64,000 nucleotides of DNA from positions 117,229 to 181,228 of the forward strand of contig JAVBMN010000026.1 in assembly GCA_031552405.1 (NCBI GenBank), written 5' to 3'. The position numbers were made by a program, and so were the translations under genes. Origin of the DNA: UBA1794 sp031552405. GTDB lineage: Bacteria > Bacteroidota > Bacteroidia > Bacteroidales > Bacteroidaceae. Under the pieces are notes generated by a model, which worked only from the letters and a program-made list of their open reading frames with translations, had not been told where the DNA came from and did not search any database. This document shows, piece after piece, positions 33,693 to 43,575 of this stretch. Within the stretch, counting starts at the first letter, position 1. Each line of letters starts with the position of its first letter.

Positions 33693-36600
33693 TTACCTGA
33701 ACTGCTTCGGCCAGATCAGGTTACGGTTGGCTTTCAGCGCTTTGTCGAACTCTTCAGCAGCTTTGGACCTATCTCCCTGGGCGTAATAAGTCAGACCACT
33801 CAGATAAAAGACCTGGGCCAGGCGCTGTGACTGGCTGCCATCCTCGCCAAACTTGGAGTACTCATCAATCAGGCTGTTGCTGGATAGCTGTTGCTCCACG
33901 TATTCCCGACAGGAAGCAATGAGCTTGTTGGCCTCATCAGTTTTACCCAGTTGTTGCAAAGAGAGGGTGCGGTATATATCCCGCTCCGAACGTCCTCCAC
34001 GGGAACGTCCGCCTGAGGTTTCGGTGCCGGCCGATTTCTCAAAGCATTCCTGCGCTTTTGCAGTATTGCCCTGTTCCTTGCTGGCCAGGCCTATGTAATA
34101 ATAGATCTTGGCGCCAGAGCGGCCGGTAGCCGGACGTCCTACTTCCAGATTTTCCGGATAGGTATCCGCCGTTTCAAACTCACGAACGGCCGCTTCGTAT
34201 TTTTTTGTACGCAAGAGGGAGAGCCCTTTTAGCAGATGGGCGTCGACAAAGAGGTCGTGCACCTGGCCGCCTCCCTCCCACACATGGAAATGGCGCGTAT
34301 CCAGGATACGGATGGCTTTGTCATACTGTCCTGTTTCATTATACAAGCCCAAGAGGCGGATCACCGCATCATCATGCTTCATCACGGTAGAAAGATGTTT
34401 CTGCATCCATGCCAAACGGTTAGTGGCAGGCTTCCCGGTACGCTGATACAGGGCATCCAGTTCAATGAGCGTACGGGGGTTAGAGGGATCGGCCTTCACA
34501 GACTTTTCATAGGCGGCAACGGCCTGCTCCATTTTTCCGTTGCGCTCATACGCAAAGCCGAGGTTGCGCTCCACTTGTCCCGATTTTGGATTCAGCAGTG
34601 CCGCCTGCTCCCAGGCAGAAACTGCCTCAGCCTTATGCTCCAAATAGTAGAGCAGATCTCCGTACAACTGGTACGCCTGTGCATCCCGGGCGTTCTCACG
34701 GATGGCGGTTTGCAGTATCTGCAATTCTTCCAGCCGGAAGGGGAAACAATATGCCGCGGGCTGCAAGCTGCCCTTGCGGAAGGACCCGGCCGACTGGCCG
34801 TCTCCCTTCAGCGAATGGTAATACCCGGCATAATAATAGATGAGCGGGAAGGAGGCATAAGGCGCTTCCAAGGTAACGGCCTCATCCAATAGAGCAATGG
34901 CCTCCTCATACGCGCCCAGACTGCCATAATCCACAGCCATCTCCAGCAATTCCTGCTGCTTGATAATATCCTGACCACGCGTATCATCGGCAGAAGAAAG
35001 GAATCGCGCCCCCTCTCCTTTGCAAAAGGACAACTCAGACAAGGCCCAGTAATCAAGCGGATCAATTTCGAGGACTTTGCGGAGCAAAGCGGTTGCAGCC
35101 TGAGTATCTCCAAGTTTACGCCGGATATAGGCCTGTACGGTCAATGCTTTGGTATGACGGGCATTGACATTCAACGAGGCTTCAATCATCCGGAGCGCCT
35201 CCTGATAATCACCAGCCACACAGCTTATCTGAGCCAATGAAAAGTAGGCGGGCGACTGGAATGTGGGGTACCACGTAGCTTTCCAGAAGCAATCCGAAGC
35301 CTCCTTCACACGACCGGTTTGCTGATACACCACGCCGAGATTGTAATATGCCTCCGGGTCTTTCGTGATGGTATAGTTCTGTGTCTGCCGCTGAATGGCG
35401 CGGAGGAAATGTTGTTCAGCCTCCTCCCATTTCCCCTGTCGTGCCAAGCGGATACCCACCACGGTATTTACCCGTGAATCCAGGGAGTCGCGGCGGAGGG
35501 CTTCTCCGTAATACTCCATCGGGTTGAGGCGGGCATTGTGAAACTGTTCAATGCGCAGCCCGGCCTGATACAATTCTTCTATCGTCCCGAAGTCTTTGGG
35601 AGATTTCACCGGGCTCACTACCTCAGGCATGGGATCTTCCTTGAGCCGAACGGGGGAATAGGCGATGAGCTCTTTCCCGCTGCGGTCATACAAAGCGGCA
35701 GTCAGGCGGTCATTGTCTGTGGAATCAGGTATGGGGAACTGCAGGGTAAACGGTGTATCCGGATCAATGGTAACCACGCGTTCCAAGAGTACCTTGGAGC
35801 CATTCTTTACCACCACCTTTGCATCATTGAACAGCGCAGTGGTGTTATAGCCCACAAACAGGCTATCCGGAGCTACACGATCCAGGTTAAGCGCCGCATC
35901 GTAATTCGCCGCTTTTACATCTTTTATATCACGAATGGGGTACCAGAACTGGCTGAACTCACGCACCTCGCCCGGGCCGATCCAGCTGTAATCGGGCTGA
36001 TTGTCGGAGTATGCGCCCACCATCAGTTCCAGATAGGGTCCGTCATTGTCGGAAAGCATCTTGTCCCACATCTGCGCACTGGGGTTATTGCCCCACAGGA
36101 AGAACTTCTTTCCATTTACAATATGGTGATTGGCCACGTGTACCGTCCCGGCATTCTTTCCATGATCATACCCTGCCAGGAAATCATCTTCGAAGTTCCA
36201 GGCAAAGATAGAACGCGAGCTTCCGGTAAAGTTCTTCCATCGGGCCAAGTCTTCCATCCGCCCGGAGCCGCGGCTGATCTCACCCATCGGCCACGGTGTA
36301 AAGGCTACCTTGGAATGATCCGTTCCGTACTCTGTGGAAGGCGGGAAGATCACCTCATAATCCGGACCGCAATGTACCGATACATTCGCCCAGTACAGCA
36401 TCGACTGGACAAACGGGCTGCGGTTCATAATACGTACCTTCGCCTCTACATACGAGCGGTCAGGATGCACTGTTACACCTATCGACCATTTAAAACGATG
36501 GCGCAGTTCAGTTTCGCCCACCCATATCGTTTTGCTGCCATCCGCATTCTCTTCCAATGTATAATCAATATCCATGTAACTGGACGGACGGTGATGGTGC

Positions 36601-37019
36601 GGAAAGTTCCACTCCACTCCGCCCGACAGCCAGGCGCCGAGCATACCGATCAGTGCCGGCTTGATGCCCGTCTGCCGGTAAAAGAAATCATAACCTGTCT
36701 TCTTGTCGGTAGCTGAAAAGATTCGTCCGCCCATTTCCGGGAGCACGCATACATCCAGCCACTTATTCTCCAGATACAAGCCTTTGTAGCTTTTATCCGT
36801 CTTTTGGTCGGTCAGTATATCATAAAGGGGATAGGGATAGATATGCCCTTGGGCACCTTGATAAGTACGCCCGGTATAGAAGATCGGATTCACATCCGGC
36901 GCACCAATTTCATACGTGGGCAGTGTAAGCGCCCGTTTCTCCATCTTTACATCTTGCGCAGCAGCATGCCACGCCATCAGGCTTCCCGCAAGAAGCGCTA
37001 CATAATGAGTTGGTTTCAT
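33693..37019 (-). CDS. Exported DUF5107 plus TPR-repeat protein
   Basis: 1108 residues from ATG 37019. Signal peptide ending 'HAAA|QDV' (Gln at +1). The N-terminal ~360 residues are a DUF5107 beta-sandwich ('YLENKWLDVCVLPEMGGRIF', 'GGVEWNFPHHHRPSSYMDID', 'EYGTDHSKVAFTPWPMGEIS'), which resembles aldose-epimerase/glycoside-binding folds. Next come Ig-like strands and then about 14 TPR units to the end ('AYYNLGVVYQQTGRVKEASD', 'NLGFAYERNGKMEQAVAAYE', 'GLTYYAQGDRSKAAEEFDKA'). Carbohydrate-related activity is plausible but unproven. It stands alone, ahead of the LRR gene on the same strand, with a minus-strand TATATTTG at 37092-37099. Confidence 0.85.
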   Translation of the reverse strand: MKPTHYVALLAGSLMAWHAAAQDVKMEKRALTLPTYEIGAPDVNPIFYTGRTYQGAQGHIYPYPLYDILTDQKTDKSYKGLYLENKWLDVCVLPEMGGRIFSATDKKTGYDFFYRQTGIKPALIGMLGAWLSGGVEWNFPHHHRPSSYMDIDYTLEENADGSKTIWVGETELRHRFKWSIGVTVHPDRSYVEAKVRIMNRSPFVQSMLYWANVSVHCGPDYEVIFPPSTEYGTDHSKVAFTPWPMGEISRGSGRMEDLARWKNFTGSSRSIFAWNFEDDFLAGYDHGKNAGTVHVANHHIVNGKKFFLWGNNPSAQMWDKMLSDNDGPYLELMVGAYSDNQPDYSWIGPGEVREFSQFWYPIRDIKDVKAANYDAALNLDRVAPDSLFVGYNTTALFNDAKVVVKNGSKVLLERVVTIDPDTPFTLQFPIPDSTDNDRLTAALYDRSGKELIAYSPVRLKEDPMPEVVSPVKSPKDFGTIEELYQAGLRIEQFHNARLNPMEYYGEALRRDSLDSRVNTVVGIRLARQGKWEEAEQHFLRAIQRQTQNYTITKDPEAYYNLGVVYQQTGRVKEASDCFWKATWYPTFQSPAYFSLAQISCVAGDYQEALRMIEASLNVNARHTKALTVQAYIRRKLGDTQAATALLRKVLEIDPLDYWALSELSFCKGEGARFLSSADDTRGQDIIKQQELLEMAVDYGSLGAYEEAIALLDEAVTLEAPYASFPLIYYYAGYYHSLKGDGQSAGSFRKGSLQPAAYCFPFRLEELQILQTAIRENARDAQAYQLYGDLLYYLEHKAEAVSAWEQAALLNPKSGQVERNLGFAYERNGKMEQAVAAYEKSVKADPSNPRTLIELDALYQRTGKPATNRLAWMQKHLSTVMKHDDAVIRLLGLYNETGQYDKAIRILDTRHFHVWEGGGQVHDLFVDAHLLKGLSLLRTKKYEAAVREFETADTYPENLEVGRPATGRSGAKIYYYIGLASKEQGNTAKAQECFEKSAGTETSGGRSRGGRSERDIYRTLSLQQLGKTDEANKLIASCREYVEQQLSSNSLIDEYSKFGEDGSQSQRLAQVFYLSGLTYYAQGDRSKAAEEFDKALKANRNLIWPKQFR

Positions 37020-37091
37020 GGTTATATTCCTTTTCGGTTTTCTGCTTCCAATTCCATGCATCTTTCAGGTGAGTGCATGTGACCGCTGCGG

Positions 37092-37099
37092 CAAATATA
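37092..37099 (-). promoter_or_regulatory. -7 element of the DUF5107 gene
   Basis: Minus-strand TATATTTG, 72 bases before the start codon; no TTG at 20 bases. Confidence 0.35.
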
Positions 37100-37149
37100 C
37101 AATATTCCGCGCAAAAGGAACTCTTTACCAATAAAATAGAGAGAAAATT

Positions 37150-38091
37150 TTATAGATTCATCAACGCCTGAAAGGTGGTATCAATGACTTTCATCATTTT
37201 AGGGATGTCAAGTGTCTCCATCCGGTCCGTAGTTTGATGATAGTTTCGGTTCCGATAAAAAGCGGTATTCGTCACCATCAGCGCGTCATAGCCAAACTTC
37301 CAATAATTTAGATGGTCAGAGAAATCCACTCCCGGCAACTTCGAAGGAGCTTTCAGGCTGTGCGTATCTACGGTAGCCAGATCCTTAAATCCCTTGGAGA
37401 ACTTCTTCACGAACTCTCCTGAGCCAGTCTTCTTAGCCAGCAGAATATAATTACCTTTAGTCCCATAAGCCACTTTCATCGCTTTAACCGGATAAGACTG
37501 AGATTTGGAGCGATCATCAAAATAACCGATCATCTCCAGCACAACCATTCCGTATACCGGAGTTCCGGCCTCATAAAGGGAGTGGGCATGCACATAACTT
37601 CCCATATGCTCAGTCCGGAAATAAGGAGGTTCTTCAAGAGAGTAAGCCACCATCTCAATGGGATATGCCAGTTTCTTGCCGGACAGCAGGCGAGCAATTT
37701 CCAACAAACCTACAACTCCGCTCGCATTGTCATCAGCCCCCTCTTGGTTTCCACATACATCATAATGTGCTCCAATCACGACACGAGGCTTCTTACTTTC
37801 GCTTCCAAAGCGACAAATCACATTCCTATACGTCCTTCCGCCCGCCTGATAAGGCTGGAAATAAACGGTATCAGCATATTGTTGGAAGACAGAGAAAATG
37901 TAATCTGCTGTTTGATCCAGCAACCGTGTGTTTTGGTAATTCCGATAACCTTCTGTTTTTGTCAGGGCAGTAAGGTGCTTTACAATAAGCAGACTGTCTG
38001 ATTGAGCAGTGGCCTCTTTATGAGAACTATTCCAGGCTCCGACTGCTAACAGAAAACAGACTCCAAGCAAGGATAACAGGATTTTCTTCAT
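37150..38091 (-). CDS. M28-family zinc aminopeptidase, exported
   Basis: 313 residues. N-terminal hydrophobic signal ('ILLSLLGVCFLLAVGAW'), possibly cut before Gln 31 ('ATA|QSD'). The co-catalytic zinc site is complete: His and Asp in 'VIGAHYDVCGNQEG', Asp in 'ADDNASGVVGLLEIA', Glu pair in 'AYSLEEPPYF', Asp-type ligand around 'LEMIGYFDD' and His in 'DFSDHLNYWK'. It would remove N-terminal residues from peptides in the periplasm. Its ATG overlaps the stop of the S1-domain gene upstream (ATGA, 38088-38091), so it is translationally coupled to it. Confidence 0.9.
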   Translation of the reverse strand: MKKILLSLLGVCFLLAVGAWNSSHKEATAQSDSLLIVKHLTALTKTEGYRNYQNTRLLDQTADYIFSVFQQYADTVYFQPYQAGGRTYRNVICRFGSESKKPRVVIGAHYDVCGNQEGADDNASGVVGLLEIARLLSGKKLAYPIEMVAYSLEEPPYFRTEHMGSYVHAHSLYEAGTPVYGMVVLEMIGYFDDRSKSQSYPVKAMKVAYGTKGNYILLAKKTGSGEFVKKFSKGFKDLATVDTHSLKAPSKLPGVDFSDHLNYWKFGYDALMVTNTAFYRNRNYHQTTDRMETLDIPKMMKVIDTTFQALMNL

Positions 38092-38945
38092 GATACATGC
38101 GAGTCCGTATTCAACCGAATCTCCGTGCCTGCATTCGAGAGCTGAATGAGGCGACGTTTGAAGAGATCGCCCACGGCCTTCTTATATACCTTCTTGCTCA
38201 CACCAAAAGTTTCATAGATATCTTCCGCGTCTGATTTATCGCCCAAAGGACAGAAGCCGTCATGCTCTTGAAGATAAGAAAGAAGTTGGTCGGAAAAGTC
38301 AGTCACAGTTTTCTTCCCGCCACGTTGCAGGATCAGGTCAATCTTTCCATCGGGACGTACTTGCTTGATATAAGCCGTGAGGCGCATACCACTACGAAGC
38401 GGGGTAAAGATCTCACTATCGTAAAGCATCCCGGCAAAACGGTTCTCCACAAGAACCTTGAAACCAAGATCTGTCTTCTGCCACAGCAGTATATTCACCT
38501 CCTCGTCTTCGGCGTAGGAAGGCATTTCTGTGGAAAGGTAACGTTCCACCTTGGCGGAAGCGACAATACGATAACTCTCTTCGTCAATATAACAATATAT
38601 AAGGTAACTGCGGCCTTGCTCCATCCGAATCTTCTGTTCACGGAAGGGCACAAAGAGGTCTTTCATCAAACCCCAGTTCAGGAAAGCGCCGTACTGGTTC
38701 ACCCAGGCCACCTCCAACCAGGCAAATTCGCCCACCTGCACCAAAGGCTCCAAGGTAGTAGCAATCAACCGTTCTTCAATATCCAGATAAAGGAACACGC
38801 GCAACTCATCTCCTACCTTTGTTCCCTCCGGCACATACCGCGAAGGCAACAGGATCTCTCCCTGTTCCGCCCCATCCAGATATAACCCGAACTCTACTTC
38901 CTTCACCACCGTGAACAGATTGAACTTACCTAATGCTATTTCCAT
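38088..38945 (-). CDS. CvfB-like S1 RNA-binding protein
   Basis: 285 residues from ATG 38945. Three S1-like beta-barrel segments ('LGKFNLFTVVKEVEFGLYLD', 'VAWVNQYGAFLNWGLMKDLF', 'VNILLWQKTDLGFKVLVENR') are followed by a winged-helix at the C-terminus ('DAEDIYETFGVSKKVYKKAV'). This is the CvfB/YitL family, named from a Staphylococcus virulence regulator that binds RNA. An in-frame ATG at 39041 is upstream of the promoter at 38972-39002 and is rejected. First gene of a two-gene operon with the M28 peptidase. Confidence 0.9.
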   Translation of the reverse strand: MEIALGKFNLFTVVKEVEFGLYLDGAEQGEILLPSRYVPEGTKVGDELRVFLYLDIEERLIATTLEPLVQVGEFAWLEVAWVNQYGAFLNWGLMKDLFVPFREQKIRMEQGRSYLIYCYIDEESYRIVASAKVERYLSTEMPSYAEDEEVNILLWQKTDLGFKVLVENRFAGMLYDSEIFTPLRSGMRLTAYIKQVRPDGKIDLILQRGGKKTVTDFSDQLLSYLQEHDGFCPLGDKSDAEDIYETFGVSKKVYKKAVGDLFKRRLIQLSNAGTEIRLNTDSHVS

Positions 38946-38971
38946 TTCTTTCACTCTTCTTTTAAAGGCCT

Positions 38972-39002
38972 CAAAGGTAGCTAAAAAAGTTGCAGATCCC
39001 AA
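38972..39002 (-). promoter_or_regulatory. Bacteroidota-type promoter of the CvfB-like gene
   Basis: Minus-strand TTG (39000-39002), 20 bases, TACCTTTG (38972-38979); about 26 bases to the ATG. Confidence 0.75.
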
Positions 39003-39193
39003 TAATATTTCCGTTCTTTGCGAATAGCTGGATCCTTTCATTTGTATATGCGTATAAACTGTCGAACAAACAGAACCAGAAGATATAAGTAATATGCGAA
39101 AGCCCTACACATACTGGGTGCCAGTGATTTGGACTGAGAACTATAAACCATAACCATTTTATTTCAGGCAGCTGTAGAGCTGTCTTTACAAAG

Positions 39194-40669
39194 ATGAAAA
39201 AGAAAATACTTCTATTTATTGTGCTCCTGACCGCGGTAACTCTGCAGGCAGAAGACATTTCTGTGCGAATCAATCCTGCCGACCGTCGCCAGACGATTGA
39301 AGGCTGGGGAGTATCCCTTTGCTGGTGGGCACACATGTGCGGCAAGTGGGACGAAGCCAAAGTAGACAAGCTGGTACATTACCTGACCTCGCCTGATCAG
39401 CTCAACTGGAACATCTTCCGCTACAACATAGGCGGAGGAGATGACCCCTCACACATGGTGGAAGGAGGACATATGCGTAGAGGCAAAGGAATACGAGCCG
39501 AGATGGAGGGCTTCAAGGCTTCTGCTGATGCCCCGTACAACTGGAGCGCCGACTCCGCGCAGCGACGCATTATGCTAAAAATCAAGAAGGCACGGCCGGA
39601 TGCAGTCTTCGAAGCATTTTCAAATTCCGCGCCCTACTGGATGACCTACAGCGGCTGCTCTGCCGGTAATCACAAAGCCACTAATGACAATTTAAAGCCC
39701 GAGAACTATGGGATTTTCTGTGATTATCTGGTAGACGTATGCAAACATTATAAGGACGTATACGGTATTGAGTTCAAAACACTGGAACCATTCAACGAAC
39801 CCGTAACCAACTATTGGAAATATATGGGAAGTCAGGAAGGATGCTACTTCTCAGCTTCCTCACAGATCAATCTCTTACGAGTGCTGTATCCCAAGCTGAA
39901 GGCCTCAGGACTCTCCACAGTCATCTCAGCCTCGGATGAAACCAGTATATCCACCTCGCTTTCTGTCCTTTCCGAGTATATAAAGGCAGGAGATATACTA
40001 CCCTTGATTGGGCAATGGAATACCCATAGCTACAGCGGAAACAATAAAAACCGGAGCGATTTGCGCGACTTGGTACGCACTACCAAACTCCCCTTCTGGA
40101 TGTCCGAATCGGGAGACGGAGGAAATGGAATATCCGGCAACTTCAACATGGCTCAACGCATGTTTAACGACTTGAACATCATGCAGCCACAGGCTTGGAT
40201 CGACTGGCAATTCGTAGAAGAAGGAACTGACCAATGGTGCATGATCAAGGGAAACTTCCACAATCAGACCTATAGCTTAGTCAAGAATTTCTATGTTCGC
40301 ATGCATGTGACGCGCTTCATCAAACAAGGTTATACAATCCTGAACAGCCCCAATGAGCACATGCTGACTGCACTTAACCCCGATAACAATGAATTGGTCA
40401 TTGTTCTGTTAAACAACACGGACACCCCGCGTAATTACGTTGTGGATCTTTCTTTATTTGAAAGCAGTGGAAAAAGTGCCATATCTTACCTGACCAATAA
40501 AAGTAATGATTGCAAGCTGCAGCCAGACATAACTATCACTGACGGGAAAGTACTACGCTGCACAGTTCCCGAGCATTGTATTGTAACTTACGTGGTGCCC
40601 GTCATAACCGGAAAGAAACTTGCAGCCCTTGACCTTCAAAGCTACCACGTAGCCATTGGGGCCCGATGA
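39194..40669 (+). CDS. Glycoside hydrolase family 30-like exported glycosidase
   Basis: 491 residues. Signal peptide cut near 'LQA|EDI'. A (beta/alpha)8 barrel with the clan GH-A catalytic pair: acid/base Glu in 'KTLEPFNEPVTNYW' (near residue 200) and nucleophile Glu in 'PFWMSESGDGG' (near residue 305), followed by a beta-sandwich ('PRNYVVDLSLFESSG'). The block 'QTIEGWGVSLCWWAHMCGKW' resembles endo-beta-1,6-galactanases of GH30. A glycan-degrading role outside the cytoplasm is likely; the linkage cut is not determined. Its last bases overlap the start of an MnmA-like gene (ATGA). No promoter match in the 150 bases upstream. Confidence 0.87.
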   Translation: MKKKILLFIVLLTAVTLQAEDISVRINPADRRQTIEGWGVSLCWWAHMCGKWDEAKVDKLVHYLTSPDQLNWNIFRYNIGGGDDPSHMVEGGHMRRGKGIRAEMEGFKASADAPYNWSADSAQRRIMLKIKKARPDAVFEAFSNSAPYWMTYSGCSAGNHKATNDNLKPENYGIFCDYLVDVCKHYKDVYGIEFKTLEPFNEPVTNYWKYMGSQEGCYFSASSQINLLRVLYPKLKASGLSTVISASDETSISTSLSVLSEYIKAGDILPLIGQWNTHSYSGNNKNRSDLRDLVRTTKLPFWMSESGDGGNGISGNFNMAQRMFNDLNIMQPQAWIDWQFVEEGTDQWCMIKGNFHNQTYSLVKNFYVRMHVTRFIKQGYTILNSPNEHMLTALNPDNNELVIVLLNNTDTPRNYVVDLSLFESSGKSAISYLTNKSNDCKLQPDITITDGKVLRCTVPEHCIVTYVVPVITGKKLAALDLQSYHVAIGAR

Positions 40670-41712
40670 GCAACTCCCCATGCGTACTCCTTGGTATGAG
40701 CGGCGGCACGGATAGCAGTGTCGCCGCCATATTATTGCAGGAAGCAGGCTATCAGGTTATTGGCATTACCTTTCGTTTTTATGAAATCAATTCGTCCGTT
40801 TCCTATCTGGAGGAGGCCCGTACACTGTGCGAAACACTGGGCATTCCACACCTGACTTACGATGCACGGGATCTATTCCGCGAACAAATCATCCAGTATT
40901 TCACCGAGGAATATATGGCCGGTCGTACCCCCGTGCCCTGCACCCTTTGCAATAACTATCTGAAATGGCCGCTCCTGACACAGGTGGCCGATGAGCAGGG
41001 TATTTCCCATATCGCCACGGGGCATTATGTACAGAAGGAGGTGGTTGAAGGGCATCATTACATCACATGCGGGGCGGATCCGGACAAAGACCAGTCCTTT
41101 TTCCTCTGGGGGCTGCCGCAGGAAATATTGCAACGCATGATTCTCCCTCTGGGCACTCTTACCAAAACACGTGTACGTGCTATTGCCGAAGAAAGAGGAT
41201 TCATACAGACAGCCCGTAAGAAGGACAGCCTAGGCGTTTGTTTTTGCCCGATGGATTACCGTTCTTTCCTGCGCAGGGAACTAGGAGCAGAGGCTTTCCA
41301 GCCCGGAAGGTTTGTGACGGAAGAAGGGCAGTTTATCGCACACCATGAAGGATATCCGTTCTATACCGTAGGGCAACGCCGCGGATTGGGCATTCACCTG
41401 AACCGGCCTGTATTTGTAAAAGAGATCCGACCCGAGAGAAATGAAGTAATACTCAGTTCCCTACAAAGTACTGAATGCATGGAATTCAAGCTGAAAGACT
41501 GGCGAGCTATAGATGCAAAAGAACTTCTCGCTTGTACTAACCTGGCGGTAAAGATCCGCTACCGGAAACAGCTCAACCATTGCACCGTACGAATCTCTAC
41601 AGAAGGGTTCTTGCAAGTCATCCTTCGCGAGCCACTCACTGCCGTAGCACCGGGGCAAGCCGCAGCTTTCTATTCAGGCCACAGGGTGTTGGGAGGAGGT
41701 ATTATTGTATAG
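40666..41712 (+). CDS. mnmA: tRNA 2-thiouridylase, MnmA paralogue
   Basis: 348 residues. PP-loop ATP pyrophosphatase that puts sulfur on wobble uridine 34 of Lys, Glu and Gln tRNAs. The PP-loop reads 'GMSGGTDSSVAAILLQ' (Thr where most have Val). The catalytic Cys pair is present: 'PVPCTLCNNYLKW' and 'DSLGVCFCPMDYRSFL'. 'ATGHYVQ', 'KDQSFFLWGL' and 'YTVGQRRGLGI' complete the family pattern. Several Bacteroidota carry more than one MnmA-type gene, so this may be one of two or three. The start overlaps the stop of the upstream glycosidase by four bases. Confidence 0.92.
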   Translation: MSNSPCVLLGMSGGTDSSVAAILLQEAGYQVIGITFRFYEINSSVSYLEEARTLCETLGIPHLTYDARDLFREQIIQYFTEEYMAGRTPVPCTLCNNYLKWPLLTQVADEQGISHIATGHYVQKEVVEGHHYITCGADPDKDQSFFLWGLPQEILQRMILPLGTLTKTRVRAIAEERGFIQTARKKDSLGVCFCPMDYRSFLRRELGAEAFQPGRFVTEEGQFIAHHEGYPFYTVGQRRGLGIHLNRPVFVKEIRPERNEVILSSLQSTECMEFKLKDWRAIDAKELLACTNLAVKIRYRKQLNHCTVRISTEGFLQVILREPLTAVAPGQAAAFYSGHRVLGGGIIV

Positions 41713-41720
41713 GACAAAAA

Positions 41721-43565
41721 TCAGCGATCTACCCAGTCGCCATGCTGCTTGATCAACGCCATCAATTTATCCACCGCCTCGTCTTCCGGGATATTCTTTT
41801 CTATGCATTCCTTCTGTTTATAAAGGCTTATCCTGCCACGGGCAGCGCCTACATAGCCATAGTCCGCATCAGCCATCTCGCCGGGGCCGTTTACAATACA
41901 ACCCATAATGCCGATCTTTAATCCTTTCAGGTGATCCGTAGCCGCCTTGACACGTGCAATAGTTTCTTCCAGATTAAATAAGGTACGACCACAACCGGGA
42001 CAGGAAATATACTCCGTCTTACTGGTGCGCAAGCGCCCTGCCTGCAAGATGCCGAATGCGGTGACATCAAGCACACGGTACGGCAAAATACCTTGATTGA
42101 GCAACACTATGCCGTCGCACAAACCATCAAACACCAATGCACCCATGTCTGCAGCAGCTTTGATTTGCAAGTCTTCCGCCTCCTCTTCCATATAGTGTTG
42201 GAAGAAAAGTACCGGGTTCTGCAACCCTTTCTGCATCAGCGTATGCACCAGTGCACGATGCTCGCCCTGGCGGTTGGGGTGATTGCTTTGTGAGATCACG
42301 ACTACCTCCGGATGGTGTTTCAAACAAGCCAGTGTTTCCTCTGTCCAAGCCGCAAATGGCAAAAAGAGAAACTTCAACTCCGCCGGGCAATCGCCCATGT
42401 CCATCAGGCGGGAATAGCTGAATGCAGGCCACACTCCCTCTTCCTTGTTCCAGGCGTCTATATCTACGATATACTCCGCTCCTGCAGGGCGTTCCTGCGG
42501 AAGCGTGTTACCGCAATAGATGTAATCCGGACAGAACTGAGAGTCCACCGACACATCCCCATCCAGTCGCACGGAAAGCACTATGGGCAGATTGCTGCCA
42601 CCTACATTCCGTACGGCGCAAGTGGGGCGACGCGTGGGACGAAGATAGTCAAACCCGACAGCCGGTTCTCCCTCTATTGTCGGGCATCCGGCACGGGAGA
42701 CGATGTAATCACGCAGTTTACGGGCCACGGGGATCTCTGCCTCCGGGGCTTCACTGAGGGACACGCGGATGGTATCTCCAAGCCCGTCGGCCAACAAAGC
42801 ACCGATACCAAGGGCGGATTTGATGCGTCCGTCCTCTCCGTCGCCAGCTTCCGTCACCCCCAGGTGCAGTGGAAACTGCATACCTTCCTGTTCCATCACG
42901 GCCGCCAAGAGGCGCACGGTGCGTACCATCACTACAGTATTAGAGGCCTTAATGGAAATCACCACATTGGAGAAATCTTCAGCGACACAGATGCGCAAAA
43001 ACTCCATGCACGACTCCACCATTCCCTCCGGCGTATCTCCATAACGCGACATAATACGGTCCGACAGGGAACCGTGGTTCACCCCAATCCGGATGGCAGT
43101 ATGGTTCTCCTTGCAGATATTCAGAAAGGGCACAAAGCGGTCACGGATCTTTTGTAACTCACCTGCATATTCTTCCTCTGTATATTCCAGTTCCTTGAAG
43201 GTACGGGCCGCATCTACATAGTTCCCCGGGTTGATACGCACCTTCTCCGCATAAAGCGCAGCCACATCAGCCACCTTCGGATTAAAGTGCACATCAGCCA
43301 CCAGAGGTACCATACAGCCCTGACAACGTAAAGCGCCATTGATGGGGCGCAGGTTTTCCGCCTCACGAACTCCCTGTGTGGTAAGGCGCACATATTCACC
43401 GCCGGCTTCTACAATACGAATCACCTGAGCCACAGAGGCGTCAGTATCTGTGGTAGAGGTATTGGTCATGGATTGCAGGCGAATGGGGTTCTGACCTCCC
43501 ATTGGTGTAGCGCCGATATACACTTCCTGTGTATTGCGGCGGGAATAATTAAACAGATTGGGCAT
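41721..43565 (-). CDS. ispG: 4-hydroxy-3-methylbut-2-enyl diphosphate synthase, large form
   Basis: 614 residues; the large Bacteroidota/plant-like form with an extra domain between the TIM barrel and the Fe-S domain (bacterial short forms are ~370). It converts MEcPP to HMBPP in the non-mevalonate isoprenoid pathway. Start block 'YIGATPMGGQNPIRLQSMTN', 'RIGVNHGSLSDRIMSRYGDT' in the barrel, and 4Fe-4S cysteines in 'ISCPGCGRTLFNLEE' and 'IGIMGCIVNGPGEM'. It is convergent with mnmA (8-base gap). A REP-like repeat lies just upstream. Confidence 0.96.
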   Translation of the reverse strand: MPNLFNYSRRNTQEVYIGATPMGGQNPIRLQSMTNTSTTDTDASVAQVIRIVEAGGEYVRLTTQGVREAENLRPINGALRCQGCMVPLVADVHFNPKVADVAALYAEKVRINPGNYVDAARTFKELEYTEEEYAGELQKIRDRFVPFLNICKENHTAIRIGVNHGSLSDRIMSRYGDTPEGMVESCMEFLRICVAEDFSNVVISIKASNTVVMVRTVRLLAAVMEQEGMQFPLHLGVTEAGDGEDGRIKSALGIGALLADGLGDTIRVSLSEAPEAEIPVARKLRDYIVSRAGCPTIEGEPAVGFDYLRPTRRPTCAVRNVGGSNLPIVLSVRLDGDVSVDSQFCPDYIYCGNTLPQERPAGAEYIVDIDAWNKEEGVWPAFSYSRLMDMGDCPAELKFLFLPFAAWTEETLACLKHHPEVVVISQSNHPNRQGEHRALVHTLMQKGLQNPVLFFQHYMEEEAEDLQIKAAADMGALVFDGLCDGIVLLNQGILPYRVLDVTAFGILQAGRLRTSKTEYISCPGCGRTLFNLEETIARVKAATDHLKGLKIGIMGCIVNGPGEMADADYGYVGAARGRISLYKQKECIEKNIPEDEAVDKLMALIKQHGDWVDR

Positions 43566-43575
43566 GGGTATATAT

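Noticed and set aside
35538..36716. 392-residue plus-strand frame opposite the DUF5107 gene
   Set aside because: Mirror of a well-supported coding region; composition rich in His/Arg/Ile as expected for such shadows.
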